A stretch of 9,545 bases of DNA from Leptospirales bacterium. GTDB taxonomy: Bacteria; Spirochaetota; Leptospiria; Leptospirales; Leptonemataceae. Location of the stretch: assembly GCA_014238825.1 (NCBI GenBank), contig JABAAI010000033.1:1-9545 (forward strand), written 5' to 3'. The position numbers and the translations under genes were made by a program. The notes under the pieces were generated by a model. The model made no database searches, had not been told where the DNA came from, and saw only the letters and a list, made by a program, of their open reading frames with translations. Below are positions 1 to 6,569 of the stretch, one piece after another. Within the stretch, counting starts at the first letter, position 1. Every line of letters begins with the position of its first letter.

Positions 1-718
1 TAATAAGACTATAGAAAAAGTAGAAATTTGTACTAAGCCATTTGAATTTTTAAATATTGAAGGTGGTGTCTCTTTTATAGGATACGAAGACGAAGATGGA
101 TTTTGTTATGATAATGAGAGGCCTAGGCATCGTATTTATTTAAATGATTATAAGATTGCTAATCGCTTAGTTAACTGTGGTGAATTTTTGAACTTTATAG
201 AAGATGGAGCTTATCATGATTTTAGATATTGGTTAGCAGATGCTTGGGATTGGCTTCAGATGGGAGAAACAAGGCGAGAAGCACCGCTTTATTGGGAAAA
301 GAAAGGAGCAGAGTATCATGTGTTTACATTAGGAGGATTTCAAACTCTAGAAAAGCTAGCACCTGTATCTCATCTTAGTTATTATGAGGCAATGGCTTAT
401 GCTAAGTGGGCAGATAAGCGATTAGCAACAGAAGGGGAGTGGGAAATAGCAACAAGAAAACTTAATGATAGCTCTCTTGATTTCATGGGTCATTTATGGC
501 AGTGGACAACTAGTAATTATACCGCTTATCCGGGTTACCGTTCTCCAGAAGGGGCATTTGGTGAATATAATGCCAAGTTTATGTGTAATCAAATGGTTTT
601 AAGGGGTTGCTCTTGGGCGACATCGTCTAATCATCTACGTTCCACTTATAGAAATTACTGGCAAGCTGATAAATCTTGGCAGTTTACAGGATTGCGTCTA
701 GCAGAAGACAGCAAATAA
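1..718 (+). CDS. egtB: EgtB-like ergothioneine sulfoxide synthase, C-terminal part (5' end outside window)
   Basis: The reading frame is open from base 2, so the TTG at 188 is internal and not the start; 238 residues are visible. The visible part is the formylglycine-generating-enzyme-like (FGE/SUMF1) domain. In order it shows YDNERPRHRIYL (about residues 36-47), EFLNFIEDGAY (61-71), APLYWEKKG, VSHLSYYEAMAYAKWADKRLATEGEWE, LWQWT, GEYNAKFMCNQMVLRG and STYRNYW...WQFTGLRLAED. This run is characteristic of EgtB, the iron enzyme that joins hercynine (N-trimethylhistidine) to gamma-glutamylcysteine or cysteine with O2 in ergothioneine synthesis in the cytoplasm. The N-terminal DinB-like domain carrying the iron-binding histidines lies upstream and cannot be checked. 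The usual GGSC(A/V)T stretch reads GCSWATS here. No egtD follows. Related OvoA- or SenA-type sulfoxide synthases remain possible because substrate specificity is not visible. Confidence 0.82.
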   Translation, partial: NKTIEKVEICTKPFEFLNIEGGVSFIGYEDEDGFCYDNERPRHRIYLNDYKIANRLVNCGEFLNFIEDGAYHDFRYWLADAWDWLQMGETRREAPLYWEKKGAEYHVFTLGGFQTLEKLAPVSHLSYYEAMAYAKWADKRLATEGEWEIATRKLNDSSLDFMGHLWQWTTSNYTAYPGYRSPEGAFGEYNAKFMCNQMVLRGCSWATSSNHLRSTYRNYWQADKSWQFTGLRLAEDSK

Positions 719-776
719 AAGATAAAGATTAAAGCGATAAAGATAACAATATCTTAGATTATATACCGATAATGCT

Positions 777-809
777 TGTGGGTATTGCCATAATACTTAT
801 GCTTTTTTT
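777..809 (+). terminator. possible intrinsic terminator after egtB
   Basis: The arms 777-786 and 792-801 can pair around the loop GCCAT, and seven T residues follow at 803-809. The inner five pairs (GTATT with AATAC) are Watson-Crick. Four of the five outer pairs are G-U wobbles, so the stem is weak. The position, about 60 bases after the egtB stop and before fapA, fits a rho-independent terminator. The same bases also encode a short hydrophobic reading frame, so the call is tentative. Confidence 0.35.
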
Positions 810-835
810 AGCGTAAGAGTGGGGATAGTTATATT

Positions 836-2254
836 ATGATACCCAAAGATACAATGAGTAATTTGAATTTAGAAATTAGTGAAGATAAGCTAAAGGCATA
901 TCTTAATGTCCCTTTTGAGACATTGAAGGGCTTAAGTTTAGATGATTTGCTTGAAGTGCTAGCATTCAATAACATTACTTTTGGATTTGATTCAGCTTCC
1001 TTAGAAGCGATTTTGACAAAAGCAAAAGCAATGCCTGCTCACGAAGGAGGCATGCAAAAAATTATTATAGCAAGTGGCAAGCCACCTACTTTGCCAAAAA
1101 ATGGCAAGATAAATCATCTTATATCAGAAACAAAACAAGTAAATCTAGGTGATGATGGCAAAGCAGACTTTCGTAATATTGATAAGTTTAGACAAATAGA
1201 AAAAGGCACAGTACTAGCAGAAAGAATTCCACCTCAGAAAGGTGAAGAAGGTCGAGATATTTTTAGTAATGCTATCCCTACTGTAGAGCCAGATGATCCT
1301 AAGCTAAATCTTGGTAATAATATTTTCTTTTCAGAGAAAGATAATAAATATTATGCTACAGAGAAGGGAATTTATTCTTTTGAAGATAATGTGATTTCTG
1401 TTAAGCATGTTCTGTATATAGAGGGCAATGCAGGGATATCCTCTGGTAATTTAGTCTATGATGGGGGTGTTCACATCAAAGGCAATATTGAACGCGGTGC
1501 AATTGTAGCGGCTAGTGAAGATTTGAAAGTGGATGGATTTATTGAATCAAATTTAATCAGAGTTGGTAAAACAGCTGTTGTTCAAAGAGGAATTAACTCT
1601 GGTAGAGATGGTAATATTTATATAAAAGGATCTCTACATACAAATTATATAGATAACTCACATGTTGTTATTTTAGGTGATGCTATTGTTGATCGTTCTA
1701 TTGTTACTTCCAATATTATATCTCATGGAGATGTGACATTACAGTCACATAGGTCTGTAATTGTAGGAGGAGACATTTGTGTTTATGGTTCAATTATTGC
1801 TAGTCAAATTGGTAGCATTCACTCTGCTCAGACAAACATTGTGATAGGCTTGCACCATATAAATAATAGATATTTTGAATTGTTTCAAAAACAATTAGAT
1901 AATACTTTGAAAATATATGAGGTACTTAATGATAAAATACTAACTTATAAAGATATGGCACAGAGGAAAAAAGTGTCTAGTGAATTTCAGCAAAAGATAC
2001 GTGCTACTTATAATGAGTATTTAACTTGCAGGAAATTATCTGAAAAGTTAAAAGAACAAATAAAGTATTATAGAATGAACAGTATAAATCCAAAACCAGT
2101 AAGGATATCAGCTTCTGAAAGTATTCATTCAGGAGTAGAAATTAGATATAAAAATATCAAACACTTAATCAAAAACAAGCTTCATGCAACGACTATTGAG
2201 TTTAAGCCTGATTCTCTAGAACCTGTTTATTTGCCTTATACTAGTACTAGCTAA
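836..2254 (+). CDS. fapA: FapA/DUF342 family protein (polymer-forming beta-helix with coiled coil)
   Basis: This 472-residue protein fits the FapA (DUF342, COG1315) family. Residues 70-190 hold the conserved N-terminal part: GKPPTLPKNGKINH, then DFRNIDKFRQIEKGTVLAERIPPQKGEEGRDIF with its GxVLAExIPPxxGxxGxDIF pattern, then YYATEKGIYSFEDNVISV. Residues 190-340 contain repeated short strands ending in glycine (for example VYDGGVHIKGNIERGAIVAA, VILGDAIVDRSIV, VIVGGDICVYGSIIASQIGS), as in bactofilin-like beta-helices. Residues 345-415 are a charged helical or coiled-coil region, followed by the usual C-terminal cap containing IHSGVEIRYKN. There is no signal peptide, so it is probably cytoplasmic. 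Family members have been linked to flagellar assembly or placement, but the biochemical role is unclear. The start at 836 has a weak GGGGA element 11 bases upstream; an in-frame ATG at 854 is the alternative. Only 22 bases separate it from the GerMN gene, so they are probably co-transcribed. Confidence 0.88.
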   Translation: MIPKDTMSNLNLEISEDKLKAYLNVPFETLKGLSLDDLLEVLAFNNITFGFDSASLEAILTKAKAMPAHEGGMQKIIIASGKPPTLPKNGKINHLISETKQVNLGDDGKADFRNIDKFRQIEKGTVLAERIPPQKGEEGRDIFSNAIPTVEPDDPKLNLGNNIFFSEKDNKYYATEKGIYSFEDNVISVKHVLYIEGNAGISSGNLVYDGGVHIKGNIERGAIVAASEDLKVDGFIESNLIRVGKTAVVQRGINSGRDGNIYIKGSLHTNYIDNSHVVILGDAIVDRSIVTSNIISHGDVTLQSHRSVIVGGDICVYGSIIASQIGSIHSAQTNIVIGLHHINNRYFELFQKQLDNTLKIYEVLNDKILTYKDMAQRKKVSSEFQQKIRATYNEYLTCRKLSEKLKEQIKYYRMNSINPKPVRISASESIHSGVEIRYKNIKHLIKNKLHATTIEFKPDSLEPVYLPYTSTS

Positions 2255-2276
2255 TTTAACAATTATTATTTTGTAA

Positions 2277-3170
2277 ATGCTTATGGTTCCACCTGAAGAA
2301 GAGCAAAATAATAATCCTTTATTTTTCATAGAGAAATCTAACCGCATTGTTGCCGTTATTTTTTTAATTTTTCTGATACTTGTCTTTATGGACTATCAAG
2401 CAAGCCGTCATTATGATACTATGCAAAGCAATGCTCAAAATAATAACTTTGATCAAGAATTAGAGCAGGCACAGGAAAAACTTGATACAGAGTTAAAAAA
2501 GAATAAAGCTCAAGTTAGTGATTCTATTTCCTCTGCTAGTGCAGACACTATTCTTGGTAAATTATCTAGTATAAAAAAAGAAATTAAGGCTAGCGCTAAG
2601 GATAAATTGCTAGACGAAATTTCTGCAATTAAAGCTACTCCTAGTAAAGCATCTAGTATACTTGGTGAATTAAAGCCTATCAAAGCAAAGCTACGGAGTA
2701 CGCCAGCTATAACTAAGCAAATTACCGATGAAATAATGCATCCCCATCCTTATTATTATCTCTATTTTATTCGTTTTTCTAATAAAAAATCTAAACTTAT
2801 TAGAGTTAAACGCGCTCATTCTTCCGCATCATTGAGTCTGAGTACTGTTATGGAAAATTTGCATAAGGGACCTAGTGTGTACGAGAAAGGACTTTTAAAT
2901 AATTTTAATCGGCGCATTAAGATAAATAAAATTAAGCTAGTAGCGAATACGGTTATTTTAGATCTTAGTCCTGCCATAGGTGCAATGGGGCCTCATGTGA
3001 TTCATGATAGATTAGAGCAAATCACACATACGCTTACTCAATTTCCGCAGATTGATTATGTAAATATTAAAGTAAATGGGAAAACTTTACCTTATATTGG
3101 TGAAGCCAAAGTTGTACTTTCTGATAAGTTGCGTCCAAATCGACCTAGTTTTTTAGCTAAAGAGAATTAA
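2277..3170 (+). CDS. membrane-anchored GerMN-domain protein
   Basis: The protein has 297 residues. After a polar N-terminus with no lipobox, residues 24-38 (IVAVIFLIFLILVFM) form one membrane segment, so the rest is probably extracytoplasmic. Residues 55-155 are a charged helical linker with three copies of a short motif. Residues about 160-275 resemble the GerMN (sporulation/germination) domain: LSTVMENLHKGPSVYEKGLLNNF, INKIKLVANTVILDLSPAIG, then THTLTQFPQIDYVNIKVNGKTL. GerMN domains occur in spore cortex and germination proteins, and also in lipoproteins of non-sporulating bacteria; their molecular function is not established. No spore gene is nearby, so an envelope or motility role with FapA is more likely (inference). 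Two ATGs (2277 and 2283) are possible starts and neither has a clear ribosome-binding site. The 3' end overlaps purQ on the other strand by 14 bases. Confidence 0.8.
   Translation: MLMVPPEEEQNNNPLFFIEKSNRIVAVIFLIFLILVFMDYQASRHYDTMQSNAQNNNFDQELEQAQEKLDTELKKNKAQVSDSISSASADTILGKLSSIKKEIKASAKDKLLDEISAIKATPSKASSILGELKPIKAKLRSTPAITKQITDEIMHPHPYYYLYFIRFSNKKSKLIRVKRAHSSASLSLSTVMENLHKGPSVYEKGLLNNFNRRIKINKIKLVANTVILDLSPAIGAMGPHVIHDRLEQITHTLTQFPQIDYVNIKVNGKTLPYIGEAKVVLSDKLRPNRPSFLAKEN
2550..2684 (+). repeat. three degenerate copies of an ILGxLxxIK motif in the GerMN protein linker
   Basis: Residues 92-100 (ILGKLSSIK), 111-119 (LLDEISAIK) and 128-136 (ILGELKPIK) repeat at spacings of 19 and 17 residues between the membrane segment and the GerMN domain. 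Copies one and three are the closest pair. The DNA has diverged, so this is an old protein-level repeat, perhaps forming a helical stalk. Confidence 0.55.
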
Positions 3171-3813
3171 GAATAGACTGAAGTACAGCCTTGCCGTCTA
3201 GTTTTCCATTAAGAGTATTAACAGCTCTTTCAGGATGTGGCATCATTCCTAAAATACGCATAGAATGATTTGTAATACCTGCAATATTTGCTATAGATCC
3301 ATTTGGATTTTCCTGATAAGTAAAGGCGATTTGATTCTGATCTTTCATTTCTTTTAGCAGCTCCTCGTTTACATAATAATTACCCTCACTATGAGAAATA
3401 GGAATTGTATATGTATCTTTAGTATTTAAAGAGGATGTCATTTTGTTTTTTGCATTTGAGCTTAGCTTAATATCACAGCAGATATGCTTAAGTCTTTTAT
3501 TTAGAATTAAGGCACCGGGTAGAAAACCTGCTTCACAAAGAATTTGGAAGCCATTACAAATACCTAGTACAGCTCTTCCTTGTGTTATATGCTCTTTAAG
3601 CGATTCCATAGCGATAGAAAATCGAGCAATGGAACCCGGGCGTAGATAATCTCCATAGGAAAAGCCACCCGGCAAAACTAGTAAATCATATTTATCTTGA
3701 ATAGGCTCTTTATGCCAGAGGATGTCAGATTTTAGGTTGAATACTTCAAAAAAAGCTCCGGCGATGTCTTTCTCACAATTAGAACCAGGGAAGCACAATA
3801 TTCCAATCTTCAA
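3157..3813 (-). CDS. purQ: phosphoribosylformylglycinamidine synthase subunit PurQ (glutaminase)
   Basis: This 218-residue class I glutamine amidotransferase matches the small, separate PurQ subunit. PurQ hydrolyses glutamine and passes ammonia to PurL, which converts FGAR to FGAM in purine synthesis in the cytoplasm. The visible catalytic triad is Cys86 in GICNGFQ, and His193 and Glu195 in MMPHPERA. FPGSNCEKD (8-16) and LPGGFSYGDYLRPGSIARFS (47-66) are family hallmarks, and the length is normal. The start codon is TTG at 3813: it places MKIGIL at the family's usual N-terminus. A GAGG element lies 10 bases upstream at 3824-3827, and no ATG is in frame nearby. No purL or purS is adjacent, so it is probably a single-gene transcript. 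Its stop lies inside the end of the convergent GerMN gene. Confidence 0.95.
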   Translation of the reverse strand: MKIGILCFPGSNCEKDIAGAFFEVFNLKSDILWHKEPIQDKYDLLVLPGGFSYGDYLRPGSIARFSIAMESLKEHITQGRAVLGICNGFQILCEAGFLPGALILNKRLKHICCDIKLSSNAKNKMTSSLNTKDTYTIPISHSEGNYYVNEELLKEMKDQNQIAFTYQENPNGSIANIAGITNHSMRILGMMPHPERAVNTLNGKLDGKAVLQSILNSL

Positions 3814-3841
3814 AATGTTAGAGCCTCAGCATAGTCAGATG

Positions 3842-3877
3842 ATTATAATATCAATATAATTTTACTAGAGTTGTCAA
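3842..3877 (-). promoter_or_regulatory. candidate purQ promoter
   Basis: On the minus strand a perfect TATAAT lies at 3847-3842, placing the expected transcription start about 22 bases before the TTG start of purQ. A perfect TTGACA lies at 3877-3872, but the spacer is 24 bases, far from the usual 17. The two hexamers may therefore not work together. The -10 element is the better-supported half. Confidence 0.35.
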
Positions 3878-3884
3878 GGATTAA

Positions 3885-3968
3885 ATGGAGCAAATGCAAA
3901 TTATTAAAAATATTAGCATAGATTCTAAGATAGAGTTCCGAAAATTGAATATACTAAGAATATACTAA
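3885..3968 (+). CDS. possible 27-codon small ORF or leader peptide
   Basis: An ATG at 3885 sits four bases after AAGGA (3876-3880), a plausible ribosome-binding site. The frame encodes 27 residues beginning MEQMQIIKN, and its stop TAA lies in the second unit of the 11-bp repeat. It is in the right place for a leader peptide to the 4003 gene. Nothing in the residues is recognisable, and chance ORFs of this length are common, so confidence is low. Confidence 0.2.
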   Translation: MEQMQIIKNISIDSKIEFRKLNILRIY

Positions 3969-3993
3969 GAATATACTAAGAATACACTAAGAA
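3947..3993 (+). repeat. 11-bp direct tandem repeat, four copies
   Basis: The unit GAATATACTAA occurs three times exactly (3947-3957, 3958-3968, 3969-3979) and once with one change (GAATACACTAA, 3980-3990), followed by a partial GAA. The last full copy ends 12 bases before the ATG at 4003. Each exact unit contains TATACT, five of six matches to a -10 hexamer, and a TAA trinucleotide. The 11-bp period is close to one helical turn, so a bound protein would meet each copy on nearly the same face. Confidence 0.95.
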
Positions 3994-4002
3994 CAAATAT
4001 AA

Positions 4003-5115
4003 ATGACATTATCAAAATTAAAAAGCAAGCTTTCTTTCTTTAAGAATAGCACTAAGGAGCAGAAGGATTTTAAAAAACATGTTTTGCAACTTCCATTAAT
4101 GTACATTCTCTGGCCTCATTTTCATGCAAAACATTTTCATACGAGATACTGTGTTTCGTATGCGGCTAGACACTCAGTTTTCCCTCTGGGACCGATTAAG
4201 GATCGCTTATATTATGTCAAAATGAAGTTAGAAAAGCTTGCTTTGTTTCAATATACAGAAACACATCCCACACTCATTTATTTTATGTTGAGCTGTTTCC
4301 AGCATCAGTTTTGCGAGCTATTTAAAAATTATAAACCTAAAAGAAAAGTTAAGTCTTTATCTCAGGAACTAGAACAGATGAAACTAAGCCTAGGTGTTTC
4401 ACTTCGTTTGCGTGGAGCTAATGGAGCCTATAATGTGTCTATTGCCTTTCTTCAAGAATTTCAAGATATGGCTAGATCATATATTAGTTCCCTAAAAAAG
4501 AATGCGGTTATTGAAAATGAGCTTGTGGCTTTGCGTTCTGTTACAGATCAAAAACAAAATAGAGATTTAGAATTTAAAAAATTAAAAGATTTTAATCATA
4601 AACTTCGCTTGTCACTTCGTCAAGAGCGCAAGCTAAGTTCTCGCCTTGAAAAGGAATTGCGGCGAGTGACAGAGACTATCTTATCTTCTTACAACATTGA
4701 TAAAAATTCTTCTCTATTTGATGAATATCAAAACCTTAGACAAGAATATGATTTATTAGCTCGTAAAAATGATGCCTTAGTATCAAAAAATATTGAATTA
4801 GGAAATAGCGTAGAAAAATCTTCAAGAGATCATGTTAGTCTTTTAGAAGGTGTTTTGGATGGCATACAATCACGCATAAATATTTTATTAAAAAATGAAT
4901 ATACAGATGATTATGGTGTCTTGTTAAGTTCTATTGAAAAAGAGATTGGAGTGCTTATTAGATCGCGAACCTACTTAGGGCGTTCTTTATATAATATAGG
5001 CCTCCTTTATTTTCGGATGGGAGAAAAGAATAAAGCTGTAACAGAATTTAGAGCGGCTAAGGAATTAGGAATAAGCGATAAAAAATCTGAAAATATTATG
5101 ACTGGTGTTGTTTAG
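4003..5115 (+). CDS. unrecognised coiled-coil protein with a C-terminal TPR-like motif
   Basis: I do not recognise this 370-residue protein. It begins with a basic region and has no signal peptide. Residues 38-57 are rich in histidine and aromatic residues (WPHFHAKHFHTRYC, then a further His at 57). Residues about 85-105 are moderately hydrophobic (LIYFMLSCF) but short for a membrane span. Residues 115-280 are strongly charged with heptad-like spacing (for example LSQELEQMKLSL, FKKLKDFNHKLRLSLRQERKL, YQNLRQEYDLLARKNDALV), indicating coiled coil. Residues 327-357 (LYNIGLLYFRMGEKNKAVTEFRAAKELGI) fit one tetratricopeptide repeat. The architecture suggests a scaffold or protein-binding role. The ATG at 4003 lacks a clear ribosome-binding site. 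The stop abuts the bioA stop with no gap. The 11-bp repeat just upstream may affect its expression. Confidence 0.75.
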   Translation: MTLSKLKSKLSFFKNSTKEQKDFKKHVLQLPLMYILWPHFHAKHFHTRYCVSYAARHSVFPLGPIKDRLYYVKMKLEKLALFQYTETHPTLIYFMLSCFQHQFCELFKNYKPKRKVKSLSQELEQMKLSLGVSLRLRGANGAYNVSIAFLQEFQDMARSYISSLKKNAVIENELVALRSVTDQKQNRDLEFKKLKDFNHKLRLSLRQERKLSSRLEKELRRVTETILSSYNIDKNSSLFDEYQNLRQEYDLLARKNDALVSKNIELGNSVEKSSRDHVSLLEGVLDGIQSRINILLKNEYTDDYGVLLSSIEKEIGVLIRSRTYLGRSLYNIGLLYFRMGEKNKAVTEFRAAKELGISDKKSENIMTGVV

Positions 5116-6443
5116 TTAAGCAATTTCTTCTATAATTTTTTCACTTACTGTATACACTTTTTCTAGCTCATCTTGATTAATGCAGTACGGTGGGCAAAAA
5201 TAAATTACATTTGCTAATGGACGTACCAAAACCCCAGCTGCCATTGCTTTTTGCATAAAGGACCAAGCAAAATCTTCAGTATAGGAGCTTTTTATTTTTA
5301 GCTCAATCACTCCAACAGAGCCTAGGCAACGTAATTCTTTGATTTTTTTGAAGATAGCTTTAGTTTTTATTTTTTCTTGAAATTGTTTATGCCAAGTTTC
5401 TAGAGAAGCTACTTTACTTAAAAATTGATCTTTTTGAAATAATTCTAGGGAGGCGAGAGCTACCGCACAGCCTAGCGGATTAGCGGTCATGCTGTGGCCA
5501 TGAAGCAGAGCATGAGAACGCTCATCGCTATAAAATTTTTGATATACATCCTCTGTTGCTAAAGTTGCCGCAAATGGTAAATAGCCCGCTGCGAGAGCTT
5601 TGCTCAAAGGCATAATATCTGGCCAGAGGCCGGTAAATTGACTGGCATAGAATTTTCCTGTTCGACCATAGCCTGTAAAAACCTCATCTGCAATAACGAG
5701 GATTCCTGCGTCTTTACAAATCTCATAAATTTTTCTTAGTAGCACAGGAGGGTAAAAATTGAAAGCACCTGCTGCACCTTGTAAAAGTGGTTCAAGAATT
5801 ATGGCGGAAATCTTTTTCTTTCGTTTTCTTAAAATACGCTCTAGGGCTTCAATTACAGGGTGGATATACTTAAGAGCTGTTTTTTCATCATTAAAATATT
5901 CAAAAGGACAACTTGGCTTAGGTAGTTGGTGACAGTTAAAAAATAAAGCTTCGAAGGCTTTATGAAAATCACCACGTGAACCAACAGACATCGCTCCAAA
6001 AGTGTCACCGTGATAAGCTCCTCCTAAGCTAATAAATTCGGTACGTTTTTGACCTTGGTTCGTAAAATACTGGTATGCCATTTTTAAGGCGACCTCAACG
6101 GCAGTACTTCCATTATCTGAATAGAATACGCGATTGAGATTATGGTCTGTGGTTTCACTTAGTTTTTCTGATAATTCTATGGCGGGGGCATGAGCTAGGC
6201 CTGCATAAATAGAATGTTCTATTTTATTCATTTGTTTGTTTAATGCTTCGTTAATATAAGGATGACTATGCCCGTGTATGTTGACCCACCAAGATCCAAT
6301 TGCATCTATAAATTTTCTTCTCTCATCATCAAAAAGATAAATACCTTCCCCTTTTCAATTAAGACGGGAGGAGGGCTTAGCTTCATTTGAGTGAATGCTT
6401 GCCAAGCATGTTTTTGAAATAATTCGTGAAGTTTTTCTTTCAT
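5116..6443 (-). pseudogene. bioA: bioA (adenosylmethionine-8-amino-7-oxononanoate aminotransferase), split by a one-base frameshift
   Basis: BioA is a PLP enzyme that converts 7-keto-8-aminopelargonate to 7,8-diaminopelargonate in biotin synthesis, using S-adenosylmethionine as amino donor. The long frame from the ATG at 6231 (371 codons) starts inside the protein. The missing N-terminus lies upstream: from the ATG at 6443, 31 codons encode MKEKLHELFQKHAWQAF...PPPVLIEK. After a G-run at 6348-6351, the other frame continues GEGIYLFDDERRKFIDAIGSWWVNIHGHSHPYINEAL into the long ORF. One extra G would give a normal 442-residue protein. In the 371-codon part, GSTAVE (41-46), YHGDTFGAMS, ADEVFTGYGRTG (Asp182) and the PLP lysine Lys211 in PLSKALAAGY are intact. 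A protein started at 6231 would lack the GSWW substrate-site segment. A sequencing error, a recent inactivation or ribosomal slippage could each explain this. Confidence 0.85.
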
Positions 6444-6450
6444 AATAGTA

Positions 6451-6462
6451 AGTCTCAAGACT
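6451..6462. promoter_or_regulatory. small inverted repeat in front of bioA
   Basis: AGTCT-CA-AGACT is a perfect 5-bp inverted repeat, with the bioA ATG beginning seven bases further along the minus strand. It could be an operator half-site pair or a small hairpin over the ribosome-binding region. It does not match the known BirA or BioR operators that I can recall, so no regulator is assigned. Confidence 0.25.
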
Positions 6463-6515
6463 AAGTCTAGAGTAGTAAGTATAAAAAACTAGATAAAAAG
6501 AATAGCATTATTTTA

Positions 6516-6562
6516 TTGTGGCTCTATAAATTACTTGAAGATAATAGCTCATGATACGATAC
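6516..6562 (+). promoter_or_regulatory. candidate motB promoter region
   Basis: Two weak alternatives overlap. A sigma-70-like pair is TTGTGG (6516-6521) with GATAAT (6540-6545), spacer 18. A sigma-28-like pair is TGAA (6536-6539) with TACGATAC (6555-6562), spacer 15; the latter matches the motility consensus GCCGATAA at five of eight positions. Either would start transcription before the TTG at 6594 with room for a short leader. Neither match is strong. Confidence 0.25.
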
Positions 6563-6569
6563 TTTAGCT

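Noticed and set aside
188..718. Start of the egtB-like gene at TTG 188
   Set aside because: The frame is open upstream to base 2 and encodes conserved EgtB residues such as YDNERPRHR, so 188 is internal.
721..742. GATAAAG-like short repeats after egtB
   Set aside because: Two exact GATAAAG copies and one ATTAAAG in purine-rich AT sequence are too short and irregular to support a specific site.
772..816. Remnant of nuoA because of the LDYIPIMLVGIAIILML-like sequence
   Set aside because: The resemblance is only to a generic hydrophobic N-terminus; the conserved NuoA segment that should follow is absent.
2241..2250. 10-bp palindrome CTAGTACTAG at the end of fapA
   Set aside because: It encodes the C-terminal residues, has no loop or T-run, and palindromes this short are expected by chance in AT-rich DNA.
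3443..3649. 68-codon plus-strand ORF
   Set aside because: It lies wholly antisense within purQ, whose catalytic motifs are intact; its residues show no recognisable domain.
5116..6231. bioA as a complete 371-codon gene from ATG 6231
   Set aside because: Conserved BioA residues including GSWWVNIHGH lie directly upstream in the same frame, and the N-terminus follows across a one-base frameshift.
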